DNA from: Spinacia oleracea | Taxonomy: Eukaryota; Streptophyta; Magnoliopsida; Caryophyllales; Amaranthaceae | Direction of reading: 5' to 3' | Length of the DNA stretch: 64,000 nt | Assembly (NCBI RefSeq): GCF_020520425.1 | Contig: NC_079492.1 | Span: 115,665,157-115,729,156, forward strand | Shown: positions 23,801 through 33,532 of the stretch, one piece after another | Numbering within the stretch: position 1 is the first letter of the stretch | Layout of the letters: each line of letters begins with the position of its first letter | Made by a program: the position numbers and the translations under genes | Notes under the pieces: generated by a model | What the model was told of the DNA's origin: nothing | Database searches by the model: none | What the model saw: the letters and a program-made list of their open reading frames with translations, nothing else

Positions 23801-24232
23801 TAGAGAAGGGTTTCTCAAGTAAGTACAACGCTATGACACCTCTAGCAGCAGAACTTTTGGCCCTAAGAGAAGGTTTATCCATGGCAAAGGCTTTCAAGAT
23901 TAAAAAAATTAGGAGTGGAGACGGATGCAGATTCTTTGATCTTTATGCTTGATACTTCGGGAGTGAATCCATATCCTCATCATGAACTGACTGCAGTCAT
24001 CGAAGATGTGAAGAATCTTCTCAAGGAAGACTGGGAGCTAGAATTCAGACATATTCCTAGGTTCAAGAATGTGGTTGCGCATATTTTGGCTGCAATAGGA
24101 ATGGAAATGATAGTTGGCCATGTCACTCACTTTGATCCTCCACCACGAGTGAGAGTGGACTATGAAAAGGACAAGGCTTCTGCTGCAAAGTATGATGTTG
24201 GTTCGACTTCTATAGCTCCAATCCAAGTGTAA
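20812..24232 (+). pseudogene. LINE ORF, 3' half: APE endonuclease, reverse transcriptase, RNase H tail (broken)
   Basis: The endonuclease domain runs from about 21341 (MKIVMWNVRG) through GGDLNE and ends with SDHSP near 22007, the AP-endonuclease-like nicking domain of L1. Reverse transcriptase begins near 22690 (PGPDG). It shows IPKKEAPTYISDFRPIGLCN, motif A KIDLSKAYD, GIRQGDPLS and, after the first stop, the catalytic FYADD near 23390. Lesions in order are an in-frame TAG at 23342-23344 between GIRQGDPLS and YADD, a 1-base frameshift near 23660, a deletion near 23815 that fuses the RT end to an RNase H-like region (AELLALREGL), and a frameshift near 23912. The last segment (LEFRHIPRFKNVVAH) ends at 24230-24232. 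The zinc-ribbon zf-RVT region is missing. Confidence 0.88.
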
Positions 24233-24514
24233 TGCTCATGAATATAGTTTGTGCTTCATGTCCTTCATATGCCTGTTTAGAGGTGGTATATATTTTGCTA
24301 GTAGTGTCATTCTAGAATTGCTTCTGACTTGTAAGTTAATAGGGTGTGCTATATTTTGGAACTTTGTTAGTTTTTGGTGGGCCGAGTTCCCTACTACTTC
24401 TGCTAGGATGGGTTGGAAGTGGTTGTTTAATATAGTTGTAAGAGGAAGTGTTCTAATGTTTGTAAAAGACCTTAAGTAGTTAATATTAATCTCCGTAGTT
24501 ACTTAAAAAAAAAA
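24233..24514 (+). other. LINE 3' UTR and poly(A) tail
   Basis: Non-coding sequence after the last stop, closing with an uninterrupted A10 run at 24505-24514, as expected for a LINE 3' end. Confidence 0.65.
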
Positions 24515-25026
24515 TGGCAAAAAATATATTGAGAGTTTTGGAGAATACGACTGAGGAAGTTTGATTGAATTTGTTGAAGAAGAGTGGAGATGGAAGTTGA
24601 GGTTGAGATGGTTGCCATGTTTGATGATCAAAAGAAAATGAGCAAATCGTTTTATTTTTTATATTTTCTTTTTAAAATTCATTAAATGTATTTTATTTTT
24701 TATTCAAAAGTCAACTAAATATTTAAAACTTATAAAAATAAGACACATGGCCTCTTTTGAGTAGGTTGTACCAGATTTTGGCCAATTTAAAGCGAGCGAT
24801 CTCTAAAATTCGGCTTATTTTAAAATAATTATAGTTGCGATTAATTAAAACGAACTGGCTAAAGTTGGGATTATTATATTTCCTTTTGAAATTTCATACT
24901 TCGTATTTCTTAATTTATTCCGTAGTCCAAAGTCCAAACCTAGAAATTTTATTTCCAACAAAAAATAAAGTTTTGTCGATTGAACTTTTACTCTCGTGGA
25001 CCATCATGAATAGGGGTGATGGACTA
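24515..25026. other. Intergenic, no gene seen
   Basis: AT-rich DNA. It ends with TGATGGACTA (25017-25026), which recurs at 26014-26023 as a candidate target duplication of the next element. Confidence 0.4.
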
Positions 25027-26013
25027 CGCAAATTTTTGGCTATACCCGGGTACAGCCAAAGCTGGCTGTACCTCCATCTAAAACGATGTCGTTTTGTGTT
25101 GTTTAAAATGAACATTAATATACTGGTACAAAAATGAACATTTACTATTTCGGAAATGAACATTTATTTATTTATTTGGAATGAACATTTACTATTTTGG
25201 AAATGAACATTTATTTATTTGGAAATAAACTACAAAAATGAACATTTACTATTTCGGAAATGAACATTTATTTATTTATTTAGAATGAACATTTACTATT
25301 TTGGAAATTAACATTTATTTATTTGGAAATAAACAATATAGGCGCTTGTAAAAACATAAAAGACCAATGAAGTGAACAATTTCATTATGAACATTAACCA
25401 TATATTTATTGTGAACAAACAAATAAACAAGAAAGAACAAATAATTCAACAAAAAAGAACAAACAATATAAAAAAGAACATAAAATTCCAGAAAAAAGAA
25501 CAAACAATACAACAATTATGAACAATTTTATGATGAATTTTAAAGCCAACATGAAAGAATAAACAATACAACAATAAGTTTGATAAATGAATTTAAAAAA
25601 AACAAGAAAGAACAAACAGTACAACAAGAAAGAACAAACAATACAAAAAGAAAGAATAAAAGATTAATGAAGAGTTTAATTATGAACATTAACCATATGA
25701 TTATTATAAACAAACAAATAAACAAGAAAGAACAAACAACTTAAAAAAGAACAAAAAATTCTTGAAGAAAGAACAAAAAATACAACAATTATGAAAATTT
25801 GATGATGAATTTAAAAAACAACATGAAAGAACAAACAGTACAACAAGAAAGATCAAACAGTACAACAAGAATGAACAAACAGTACAATAAGAATGAACAA
25901 ACAATAAATAAAAAAGAACAAACAGTCAACAAGAATGAACAAACAATATGATCGAGCGTGTCGTTTTGGGGGTACAGCCAGAGCTGGCTGTACCCGGGTA
26001 CATCAGTTAGCGA
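25027..26013. mobile_element. Inverted-repeat element with palindromic ends and internal minisatellite
   Basis: The ends carry inverted copies of a module reading TACCCGGGTACAGCC then GCTGGCTGTACC (left 25041-25072, right about 25969-26000). Each module is itself palindromic and can form its own hairpin. The 10-bp sequence TGATGGACTA flanks both sides, consistent with a Mutator-like target duplication, although the outermost bases pair poorly. The interior (25130-25960) is low-complexity tandem repeats without coding capacity. The right end lies 170 bp upstream of the DAP3 start codon. Confidence 0.6.
25130..25960. repeat. AT-rich degenerate tandem repeats inside the inverted-repeat element
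   Basis: Two repeat families occur. At 25130-25330 the unit is about 110 bp, built on ATGAACATTTACTATTTCGG and ATTTATTTATTTGG. At 25390-25960 the units are of the AAGAACAAACAATACAACA type. The many short minus-strand frames rich in F, L, C and V come from this repeat. Confidence 0.75.
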
Positions 26014-26182
26014 TATGATGGACTATACTTCCTCCTATATCCACGCAATGACGGGATGGCCCATTTTTAATATATCAAGCCCAATAGATGAAGTTGAATC
26101 ACTGCACCTCCATCTCCTAGTTTAGGAAACCATTTCTTCAAACTCCTTTTAGCAGCAAACATCCAAAAGCTCCGACGGCCAA

Positions 26183-29100
26183 ATGTGGCGGCGTTTTCTA
26201 GCCACCGCTGGTACAGCTACGAGCCACCACCATTTATCCAATCTCACTCCAATCACTGCCGTATTAGCAAACGAAACCTCCCGGTTTTACTCCGCTAAAC
26301 CCTCGAAATCGACACTTGCAAAGGTGAAAAAGAAGTTCAAAAGCGATGGAAAATCCGACGACGTTGGCGGCGGCTCTTCGGCTGAGCTGGACGCTGAAAT
26401 GGAAGGGGATCAACTCCGTATAAGGTTGCTGGAAGAGGATGACAAGGATAGGTCGCTTGATGTGGGCCTCAATGGTCTCCCTCTCTTCACTTCCACCTCT
26501 TCTCTCTCTCTCCTCTCGCGCAAGGATACTTGCTCTTACATGAAATTCAGGTTGCCTCCATTTCCATTTTGAAATTCAAAATCTGTTGTATTTTATACGA
26601 ATTTTAATTTGATTTTTGGTATTGAAATTTAAGGTTGGAGGATTTGAATGCTGCGGTGCCGGAGGGATTGCCGAGTGGGATGTTGAAGGAGTTTGATGAT
26701 TCAAAACGATGCGCTTTGCTTGTTCGACAGAGCTTTTTGGATCTTCGTGATAATTTCCGGCGCATTGTTGATCCCCCTACTTGGTCCTCTTCTTCTGGTA
26801 AAGGTAGTTAACTATACTACTAAAACCCTAAACCCTAAAATCGTACCATATGTAGTTTGTATTTATTTTGCAATTTAGCTGCTTCTTAGATATGCTATGT
26901 TGAATAACTGAATCCTGAGTTATGGTAGAGTGAAATGTGGTTGTTTTGGGATTGATCAAGTGGTTGTGAACGTGTCGAACACCTGTTATCTATCTCAAGA
27001 ATGGACCTTTAAGATGATTGTGTACACTAGGATATTCAAATTCTTGCAAATGCCATGAGAATGAGACTTGATAGGCTTTTATTTCTGCACTTATTTTGAT
27101 TGCTCAATAATGTGCGGTGACATTTGTGTATTTGTTGTTGTTTACCAGTCCTGTTGCCTATGTTCTTCATTTAGCTTTTCACTTTCCGAGTTCTATCTGA
27201 TTGCTCTGAGCTGAAATTGAGAAACTTGGAAGTTATTCAACAAATGATCAAGTTCTACCTGAAAGATCATTTTTCTGGTGATAACTAATTAGTTTATTTC
27301 GTATATGAGTACCACATTTGATGATATGGTTGTTGTTTTGTCAATTCTTAAGTATAACTTATTTGACGTTTCACAAGTTATCAGCTATTATGTCTTGATA
27401 GAGCAATCTGAGTAGGCAGCCTTAACTTAAAATGATGTTTTTTTCCTACAACTAGCAATTTTGCGTGGAATTGTTAATACATGATTTGCATGCTCATTTC
27501 CTAACTCTATCTCTGCACATGGAATGCGTCAATATTTTCAGCACCAAAACTTAGAAAACAGATTGTCTTGGATGGTCCTCGTAGCTGTGGCAAGAGTATT
27601 GCACTTGCAATGCTTGCTCATTGGGCTCGTGATGAAGGCTGGCTGGTCTTTTATTCCCCCAAAGGTCGTGATTGGACTCATGGTGGATTTTTCTATAAAA
27701 ACCCAGAAACTGGTCTTTGGGATTCCCCTCTTCAGGCTGAAAATATTCTGAAGGCAAGTTCTGATTTCTGTCTTGAACTATTGTGATTAAACAATTGAAA
27801 GGTTGCATCAAAGTGACTATATCATCAAATGTCTCCACGGTAGACTGGTAGAGACCAGAGAGGATGTTAATTTAATTTCTGGTACTTCACAATTATCATC
27901 AATCATAAGTTTATAACATCATGGCATCATCATTAGCATGGCAGCATCAACAGTACCTGAATTCTTCTAAAGGAAGCTCTGTCTCGGGCAATATAGATTG
28001 TAGGGGGTCAAATGTGTGCAACATTACCGAGATGTGTTTCTATAGGATATACGATCATAAACACAATAAGTGAATAACTATCTGCTACTTGCAACAAATT
28101 AGTTTCCATTTTTTGGTAATTAACTCATAGTCTCATACAGTAAGTAATGCTCCGTATATGGATCTGTTATGCATGTCTTGATTCATATTTCTATATCCTA
28201 ATTCATATTGTCTTGTAAATGTTTTGAAAGTTGCATATTTACCAAACATTCATTCCTCTCACTCTACAGGACTTCCTCAAATTTAATGAAACCTGCTTGC
28301 AAAAAATTCTTTGTCAATCATCTGATCCTATTCCACTAGGAGAAGGCGCCGGTGTGGGATTCTTGAAAGGAGCAGATTCCATGGCGATGCCAGAGGGTTC
28401 AACTTTATATGATCTAATCCAGATAGGAATTACTCATACACATGCTGCGGTTGGTGTGCTAGTCCGTTTGCGAAAGGAGTTATCGCTGGTGAAAGATGTT
28501 CCGGTACTTCTTGCGATTGACCAAGTAAGTCCTAAGTGCATTAGCTTCAATGACCTCTATTCCAACTCGACTGGCTGCCAATCAAGTTAAATTTGGTCAA
28601 TTGTTAAAGATTTGCGTCTATCTAGGCTTACGTTCTGCTTATTTTGCTGGCTGCAGTACAACAATTGGTTTACGTTTAGTGAATTTGAAGAAGTTGTTAC
28701 ACCTCGCTCTTCAAGACCAATTCACGCTAAAGAGATTGCAACTGTAAGAACTCTCAAAATGTCTCTTAAGTCTCCGTTTTTAATGTGTGATTGTGGGCTC
28801 TTGTTCAACCTAGGTGTATACATAACTTGGCTGTAAAATATGGTAACATTGCACAGCTTGTCTTGATATAGATGGCTCATCACTAAATCTTTACTGTGCA
28901 GGTAAATGCATTCAGACCTATGACGCATGATGACATGATGGTTGGTGCATTCTCACATTCAACGGCAGTGGGGAAGCTGCGTAAAGACTTGCCTGATGTA
29001 CCAGATAATGCTCGTGTTGATTTCCCTCGGTATACCCTGGATGAAGCTGCAGCTGTTTGCCATTATTACGTTAGGTATGCCTTCAGCTTATTGCTATACA

Positions 29101-29698
29101 ATAAAACCGTCGCCAAAAGTTGTAGCATATGTTATAGAGGTTTATGGTTTTATCAATGTAGTTGTTCTTCGAGATTTTGCATATTTTTCTCCTCTTTTGT
29201 GGTTTGACCCTGCACTGCAAATTTTCTTGCCGGAATTAAATTGTCTACAAATGGGAGAGAAATTTTGTGGGTATTTGCCTGCTCGGAATTATATTTGCTC
29301 CAGGCTGTGGTTTAGTTGCCTCACTTTGAGATGGAGATCAAGTCATAAATTTTTCTGCATATATGCGGGACGGAACGGTTTATGAACTGCTGCTGCTCGT
29401 TTTAGTCCTTCTCATTGGATTCGTCTATTGTACCTAGCTGCACACATATTCCCACTGGGCCATTTGTCTGTGCCTGTGATGGTTTCTAAAACTGCATAGT
29501 CTTTTGTGTTAGAAATTGTTCTCATGTCTGATTGTGAAGAGCATAGTGGTTCATGCTTTGACCTTTTAACATTTTTACAAACGTAGGCAAAGGCTTATCC
29601 GCCGAGAAGTTTTCACAGAAGAGAAGTGGAAGAAGATGTATTATCTTGCAAATGGAAATGGATCAGAGATGAGATGGCTAGCACCCTTAATGTGGTGA
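26183..29698 (+). CDS. DAP3: Mitochondrial small ribosomal subunit protein mS29 (DAP3 homologue)
   Basis: Seven exons join in frame to 458 aa: 26183-26550, 26634-26803, 27542-27753, 28270-28524, 28657-28743, 28902-29074 and 29587-29698. The N-terminus is Arg/Ser-rich and poor in acidic residues (MWRRFLATAG), as for a mitochondrial targeting peptide. Residues 189-198 read LDGPRSCGKS, a Walker A-like P-loop; mS29/DAP3 is the GTP-binding protein of the mitoribosome small subunit. Further family blocks are WARDEGWLVFYSPKGRDWTH, LLAIDQYNNWFTFSEFE and FRPMTHDDMMVGAFSHSTAV. The ORF ends LIRREVFTEEKWKKMYYLA ... APLMW-stop. Intron 3 starts with GC (AAG|GCAAGT), a GC-AG intron; the others are GT-AG. 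The length is close to plant homologues. It converges with the LOR gene. Confidence 0.92.
27754..27759 (+). other. GC-AG splice donor in DAP3 intron 3
   Basis: The exon ends CTGAAG and the intron starts GCAAGT; the acceptor is CTCTACAG at 28262-28269. Joining here keeps the frame (ILK then DFLKFNE). No GT nearby gives an in-frame junction with the conserved protein. Confidence 0.75.
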
Positions 29699-30193
29699 AT
29701 TATGTACAATCCAGTTGTCGGTTTGACTATTCAGCTATACATCCCAAGTCGGTACTACATATTTTGTACCTTACCATCCTGATTGCTAGCACCAGGAATA
29801 AGCTAGGTCCTGATGTTTCCTTGTAAACCCCATGGAGTGGTAGCAGTTTTTTTTCTTTTTTTTGAAGTAATTCTCCGTATTCCCTCTTCCCCCAAATAGT
29901 TATTTTGTCTCTCACTTCCTTTCTTTTGAGGGTTTTGAAACCAAAAAGAAAAAAGCAGAGAACTCCATTGGCCTGAATTTCAGGGCTTAATTTTGTATCT
30001 ACTATGCAATTGATGATAGATATGTTTTTTGGTCTATTATTCTTTGGGAATGTTATAAATCTTGAATCTTGATGGTTCTACTCTTGCTGATTTATTCTAT
30101 TGTCACTATCTTTCTTTTATGTCATGTTGCCCTTGCCATTTATGTTGTCCTATTTGCCTTCTCCATTTGGTCACAAGAGTTTGAATCAACTAA
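29699..30193 (+). other. DAP3 3' UTR and convergent intergenic region
   Basis: AT-rich and pyrimidine-rich, non-coding. No clear second gene. Confidence 0.45.
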
Positions 30194-30480
30194 GAACATC
30201 TCCAGTGGTTGTAGCAATTTGCAAAAGTTTCACGCTACTAGCTTAAATGTTTGAGTGATTTTAATAAATTAGCTTGGAAAAAAGTGGTCCATAGAAATTT
30301 AAGCAATACTCCGTGATAAAAATAAAATGGATAATTATAAAGTGGACCTATTTAAATATCAAGCTAGCTTAGTAAATTAGCTTACCATTGGAATACAAAT
30401 TAGATATAAAGTTAATTAGTTTAAAATCTTAGGTGGTATAACAAGCTAATTTGACAATTAGCTTGCCATTGGAGATGCTC
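30194..30480. mobile_element. Tourist-like (PIF/Harbinger) MITE
   Basis: Ends GAACATCTCCAGTGG and, inverted, CCATTGGAGATGCTC. The trinucleotide TAA is on both sides (30191-30193 and 30481-30483), the TWA target preference of PIF/Harbinger. The 287-bp interior includes paired GCTAATTTA/TTAGCTT segments and no coding sequence. Confidence 0.7.
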
Positions 30481-30483
30481 TAA

Positions 30484-30946
30484 GAAATTAAATAGCAGAG
30501 CTCTCTGGCTATGTCCCAGAGATTGAAATTTGTTATGCCAGAACTGAAATTCACAGTCTCACTTGGAGACTTCCCTGAAAACTAATAATTTCATCAGTCA
30601 AACAAAACTAACTTCTGTACATCCTCTTTAACTACTCTACAAGAACATATCTATATGTCGGTGATGTGTCAAATAAGAAAAGTTGTGGGTAACAAGATGA
30701 AACACATCCTCACATACTGAGACATGAACCCAATTGCCAAACCCTATTTTCATATGACATTCTGCCTGACAGTCTAATGGTTTCAGGTAATTTTAATTGC
30801 AAGATGAAGAATGGTAAATGCAGGAAATCAATCCAGTGGCATAGACATGTAGATAGATCAAGTTTTTAACTTGCTTCAGTTAGAATTTCCTCTCAATTGA
30901 ATGAAATGTTTTGCTTTCAAAGTTGTCAATAAATAAATAAATAAAA
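30484..30946. other. LOR gene 3' flank
   Basis: Non-coding DNA downstream of the LOR stop codon on the minus strand, including its probable 3' UTR. No other feature seen. Confidence 0.45.
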
Positions 30947-33050
30947 TTATAGTTGTTTTCGTCCATCTAAAAATACCAAAACCAATGAAGCAAGGAAGTT
31001 ATAATCGCTAAACCCAGGAAATACAGTTACTCTAAATTTGCTCCTCCCAACGAAATGCTTCCTAAAACCAAGCTTGTACATAAGATTTGTCTGCATCATA
31101 TTGAAACTTTAGTCAAACTCACAAATAATACTTATGACAAGTGCAAGGATGCAGCAATAACAAGCGAAAGAAAGATGAAATAGTAAGCAGCTTATGAGTT
31201 ATGATGAGCCAGGGCTGTAAACTGTTAGTGCTGAGTATCATGCATTACCTGAGCTACTATGAATTTGTCCTGATAAATGGTGCAAGTTCTCCAGAAAACG
31301 CAACCTCTCATTGCAAAATTTAAGTTTGCGCCATTCTCTCCCGCCAGAGTTACACTCAACTCTATTTTATTAAATGAATTCAGCTTCTGTTCCACCTTGA
31401 AAAACAGTTCCTCACAACCATCTCCCTTGAAGCCTTTCCAAGACCCGTCCTACATATAGACATAATAACTATAAACTAATTACTTCTCATCCAACTTAGC
31501 AGGATCCACAACCAAACATTGCTGCCAAAATGTCGCATAATTTCATTGCTCAAAGTCATCAAGTACATACAGCTCTGAAAAACTGATCACCAGTCTTGTT
31601 ATTCTTGCAAATTAAGGTTCTGAAACCAGAAATTTTGGAGCAAATTCTGGGAAACTGAATGAACATTGATTTTGCAAACTACAGTTCTGAAAAACCACTT
31701 GTTCTTGAATGCGAATACATTACACAGGTGCAATTGAACTAACCGAGCACGTACAAAGACATAACAGTATAACACTATAACACAGAACCTATTAGGTCAT
31801 GTTCTCTTCACCTTGTCATTGTTACTTATTGAATCAGATCTTATTAAATCAGACCAGACCAGACCAGATCAGACCAGCAACATTCAGACTAGACCAGACC
31901 AGACCAGCAACACATTCAGACCAGACCAGACCAGACCAGACCAGACCAGATCAGACCAGCAACATTCAGACTAGACCAGACCAGACCAGCAACACATTCA
32001 GACCAGACCAGACCATGAATGTTTAATTATTTATTATAATTATAATTATAATTATAATAATTAAAAAAATTATTGCTAATAACTAATAATATTATAAATT
32101 AATAATTAATAATAATAATAATTAATTATTAATTATAATTATAAATATAAGTAATAATTAATAATTAGTTATAATTAATAATTAATTCATAGTTATAATT
32201 ATTAATAATTATTAATTAATAATTTATTATTATTATAAATTAATTATTAATTTAATTAATATATAGTTACCAATTTTTAATTATTAATTATTAATCATTA
32301 ATTAATAATTAACAAATAATAATTTTTAATTATTCATTATTAAAACTTAGGTATTAGTTAATTTTTATTAAATAGTCATTAATTATTAAAAAAATTTAAT
32401 TATTAAATAATTTAATATTAATTTTTAATTATTTATTACTTATTATTTATTATAATAATAATTAGAAAAGTTCAGACCAGACCAGACCAGACCAGCATGA
32501 ACCAGACCAGACCAGACCAGCATGAATCAGACCAGCAAAATAAAAAATCAGATCAGACCAGACCAGACCAGACCAGACGAAGAGAACAGAGCCTAAGTGT
32601 GTTTTTATAATTAGTTTAGTTAGTTAAAGTCTCGTGGGGTCGTACCAGGGACACAAGATATTCCGTACTCCGTAAAATAAAATTACTGAAACAGTTTGAC
32701 ATCAATTGCAGAAACAGAATGAAGCACAATATCCCAATACCAAAATTAAAGGCAAAATTCAATAAAATAAAGAGGAGAGAGAAACTGACAGGAAACCGGA
32801 AAATAGTGACGAGAGGATTGCCGGAGGAGTCCAACAAGACACGCCCACGTAAGGCATGATCAAGTACCGGCAAAAGTGAAGGAGCGTCGGCAACTTTGAA
32901 GATCAGGTTGCCAAAAGCGTCGGAAAAGCGGACGCCTTTTCGATTTTTCTTCACGAATAAATCAATGGGTATTTGTGGAATTCCCTGATGAGCTTCAACA
33001 ACTACCTCTGAACTTTCTCTCTCCTCTGAACTCAAAATCAAATTGGTCAT
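30947..33050 (-). CDS. LURP-one-related (LOR) family protein
   Basis: Three exons on the minus strand (33050-32790, 31449-31249, 31090-30947) join with phase-0 junctions to 201 aa, the usual size of plant LOR proteins. Diagnostic blocks are FSDAFGNLIFKV and GRVLLDSSGNPLVTIF (exon 1), WKGFKGDGCEELFFKVEQ and GCVFWRTCTIYQDKFIVAQ (exon 2), and FRKHFVGRSKFRVTVFPG and FLASLVLVFLD (exon 3). The family has a Tubby-C-like beta-barrel around a central hydrophobic helix; the last block is that helix. Arabidopsis LURP1 acts in basal defence to oomycetes; a specific role here is not shown. The exon 1 donor (CCT|GTCAGT) is non-canonical beyond GT but keeps the phase. Intron 1 is large (1340 bp) because it carries a repeat element. 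The start codon lies 483 bp downstream of the end of RDM4. Confidence 0.88.
31792..32596. mobile_element. Inverted-repeat element with CAGAC arrays, inside LOR intron 1
   Basis: The left end reads TTAGGTCATGTTCTCTTCAC. The right end, inverted, reads TTAGGCTCTGTTCTCTTCGT, giving about 20-bp imperfect inverted repeats. Next to each end lies an array of CAGAC pentamers in the same strand orientation (31851-32015 and 32471-32576). The left array also contains a roughly 85-bp higher-order unit with AGCAACATTCAGACT. The middle (32020-32465) is almost purely A/T with many AATTATTAATAAT stretches. There is no coding sequence; the superfamily is unclear. Confidence 0.65.
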
Positions 33051-33532
33051 CCCACTGAATCTAATTTTAATTTTAAGTGAAAATCTGAAAGTTTGACATT
33101 CTTATTTGCTCATATGATTCATATTAGCCAGGTTGAATTGGGAAAGAGAATCTGCCTTTTTCCTAATAATTGCACCAACCAGGCAACTTCCAACTTGCGT
33201 TTTTTATACGCATTATTTTCTTATTATTCAGCAAATAAAATTGCCGTAAGACACGAATTTGGATTAGGTAAACAGATTTGATTTCCTTCTAAAGTAAAAT
33301 TTGGAGAAACAACTTTGATAACCAGATAAACTGTCTAGGTTATTTCATTCATTAAGTAATGATTGTTGGCGCAACTTTACCATCCAGCCATCGTTTTCCT
33401 ACACTGTAGTACTCCGTAATATAGCAGTAATACACATCCATTTTTACAAGCAAAAGGCGGTGTCATTCTACTGCCGCTAAATCTCGAGAGAATATAATTA
33501 GTTACAGACAATGCTTGTAAGCCTAAAAAAAC

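Larger units (their letters stand above)
8580..24514 (+). mobile_element. L1-type LINE retrotransposon, interrupted by a copia element
   Basis: A non-LTR retrotransposon whose parts lie at about 8580-10414 and 20812-24514. The 5' part encodes a DUF4283/zinc-knuckle nucleic-acid-binding region. The 3' part encodes APE endonuclease, reverse transcriptase and an RNase H-like tail, then a 3' UTR ending in an A10 tract at 24505-24514. Removing 10415-20811 (the copia element plus one copy of its TCAGA duplication) rejoins the two halves in the same frame. The copy is dead: it has a nonsense codon at 23342, frameshifts near 23660 and 23912, and a deletion near 23815. Confidence 0.9.

Noticed and set aside
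25315-25904. Minus-strand Phe/Leu/Cys-rich frames resembling membrane proteins
   Set aside because: They are the complement of AAGAACAAACAATACAACA-type minisatellite.
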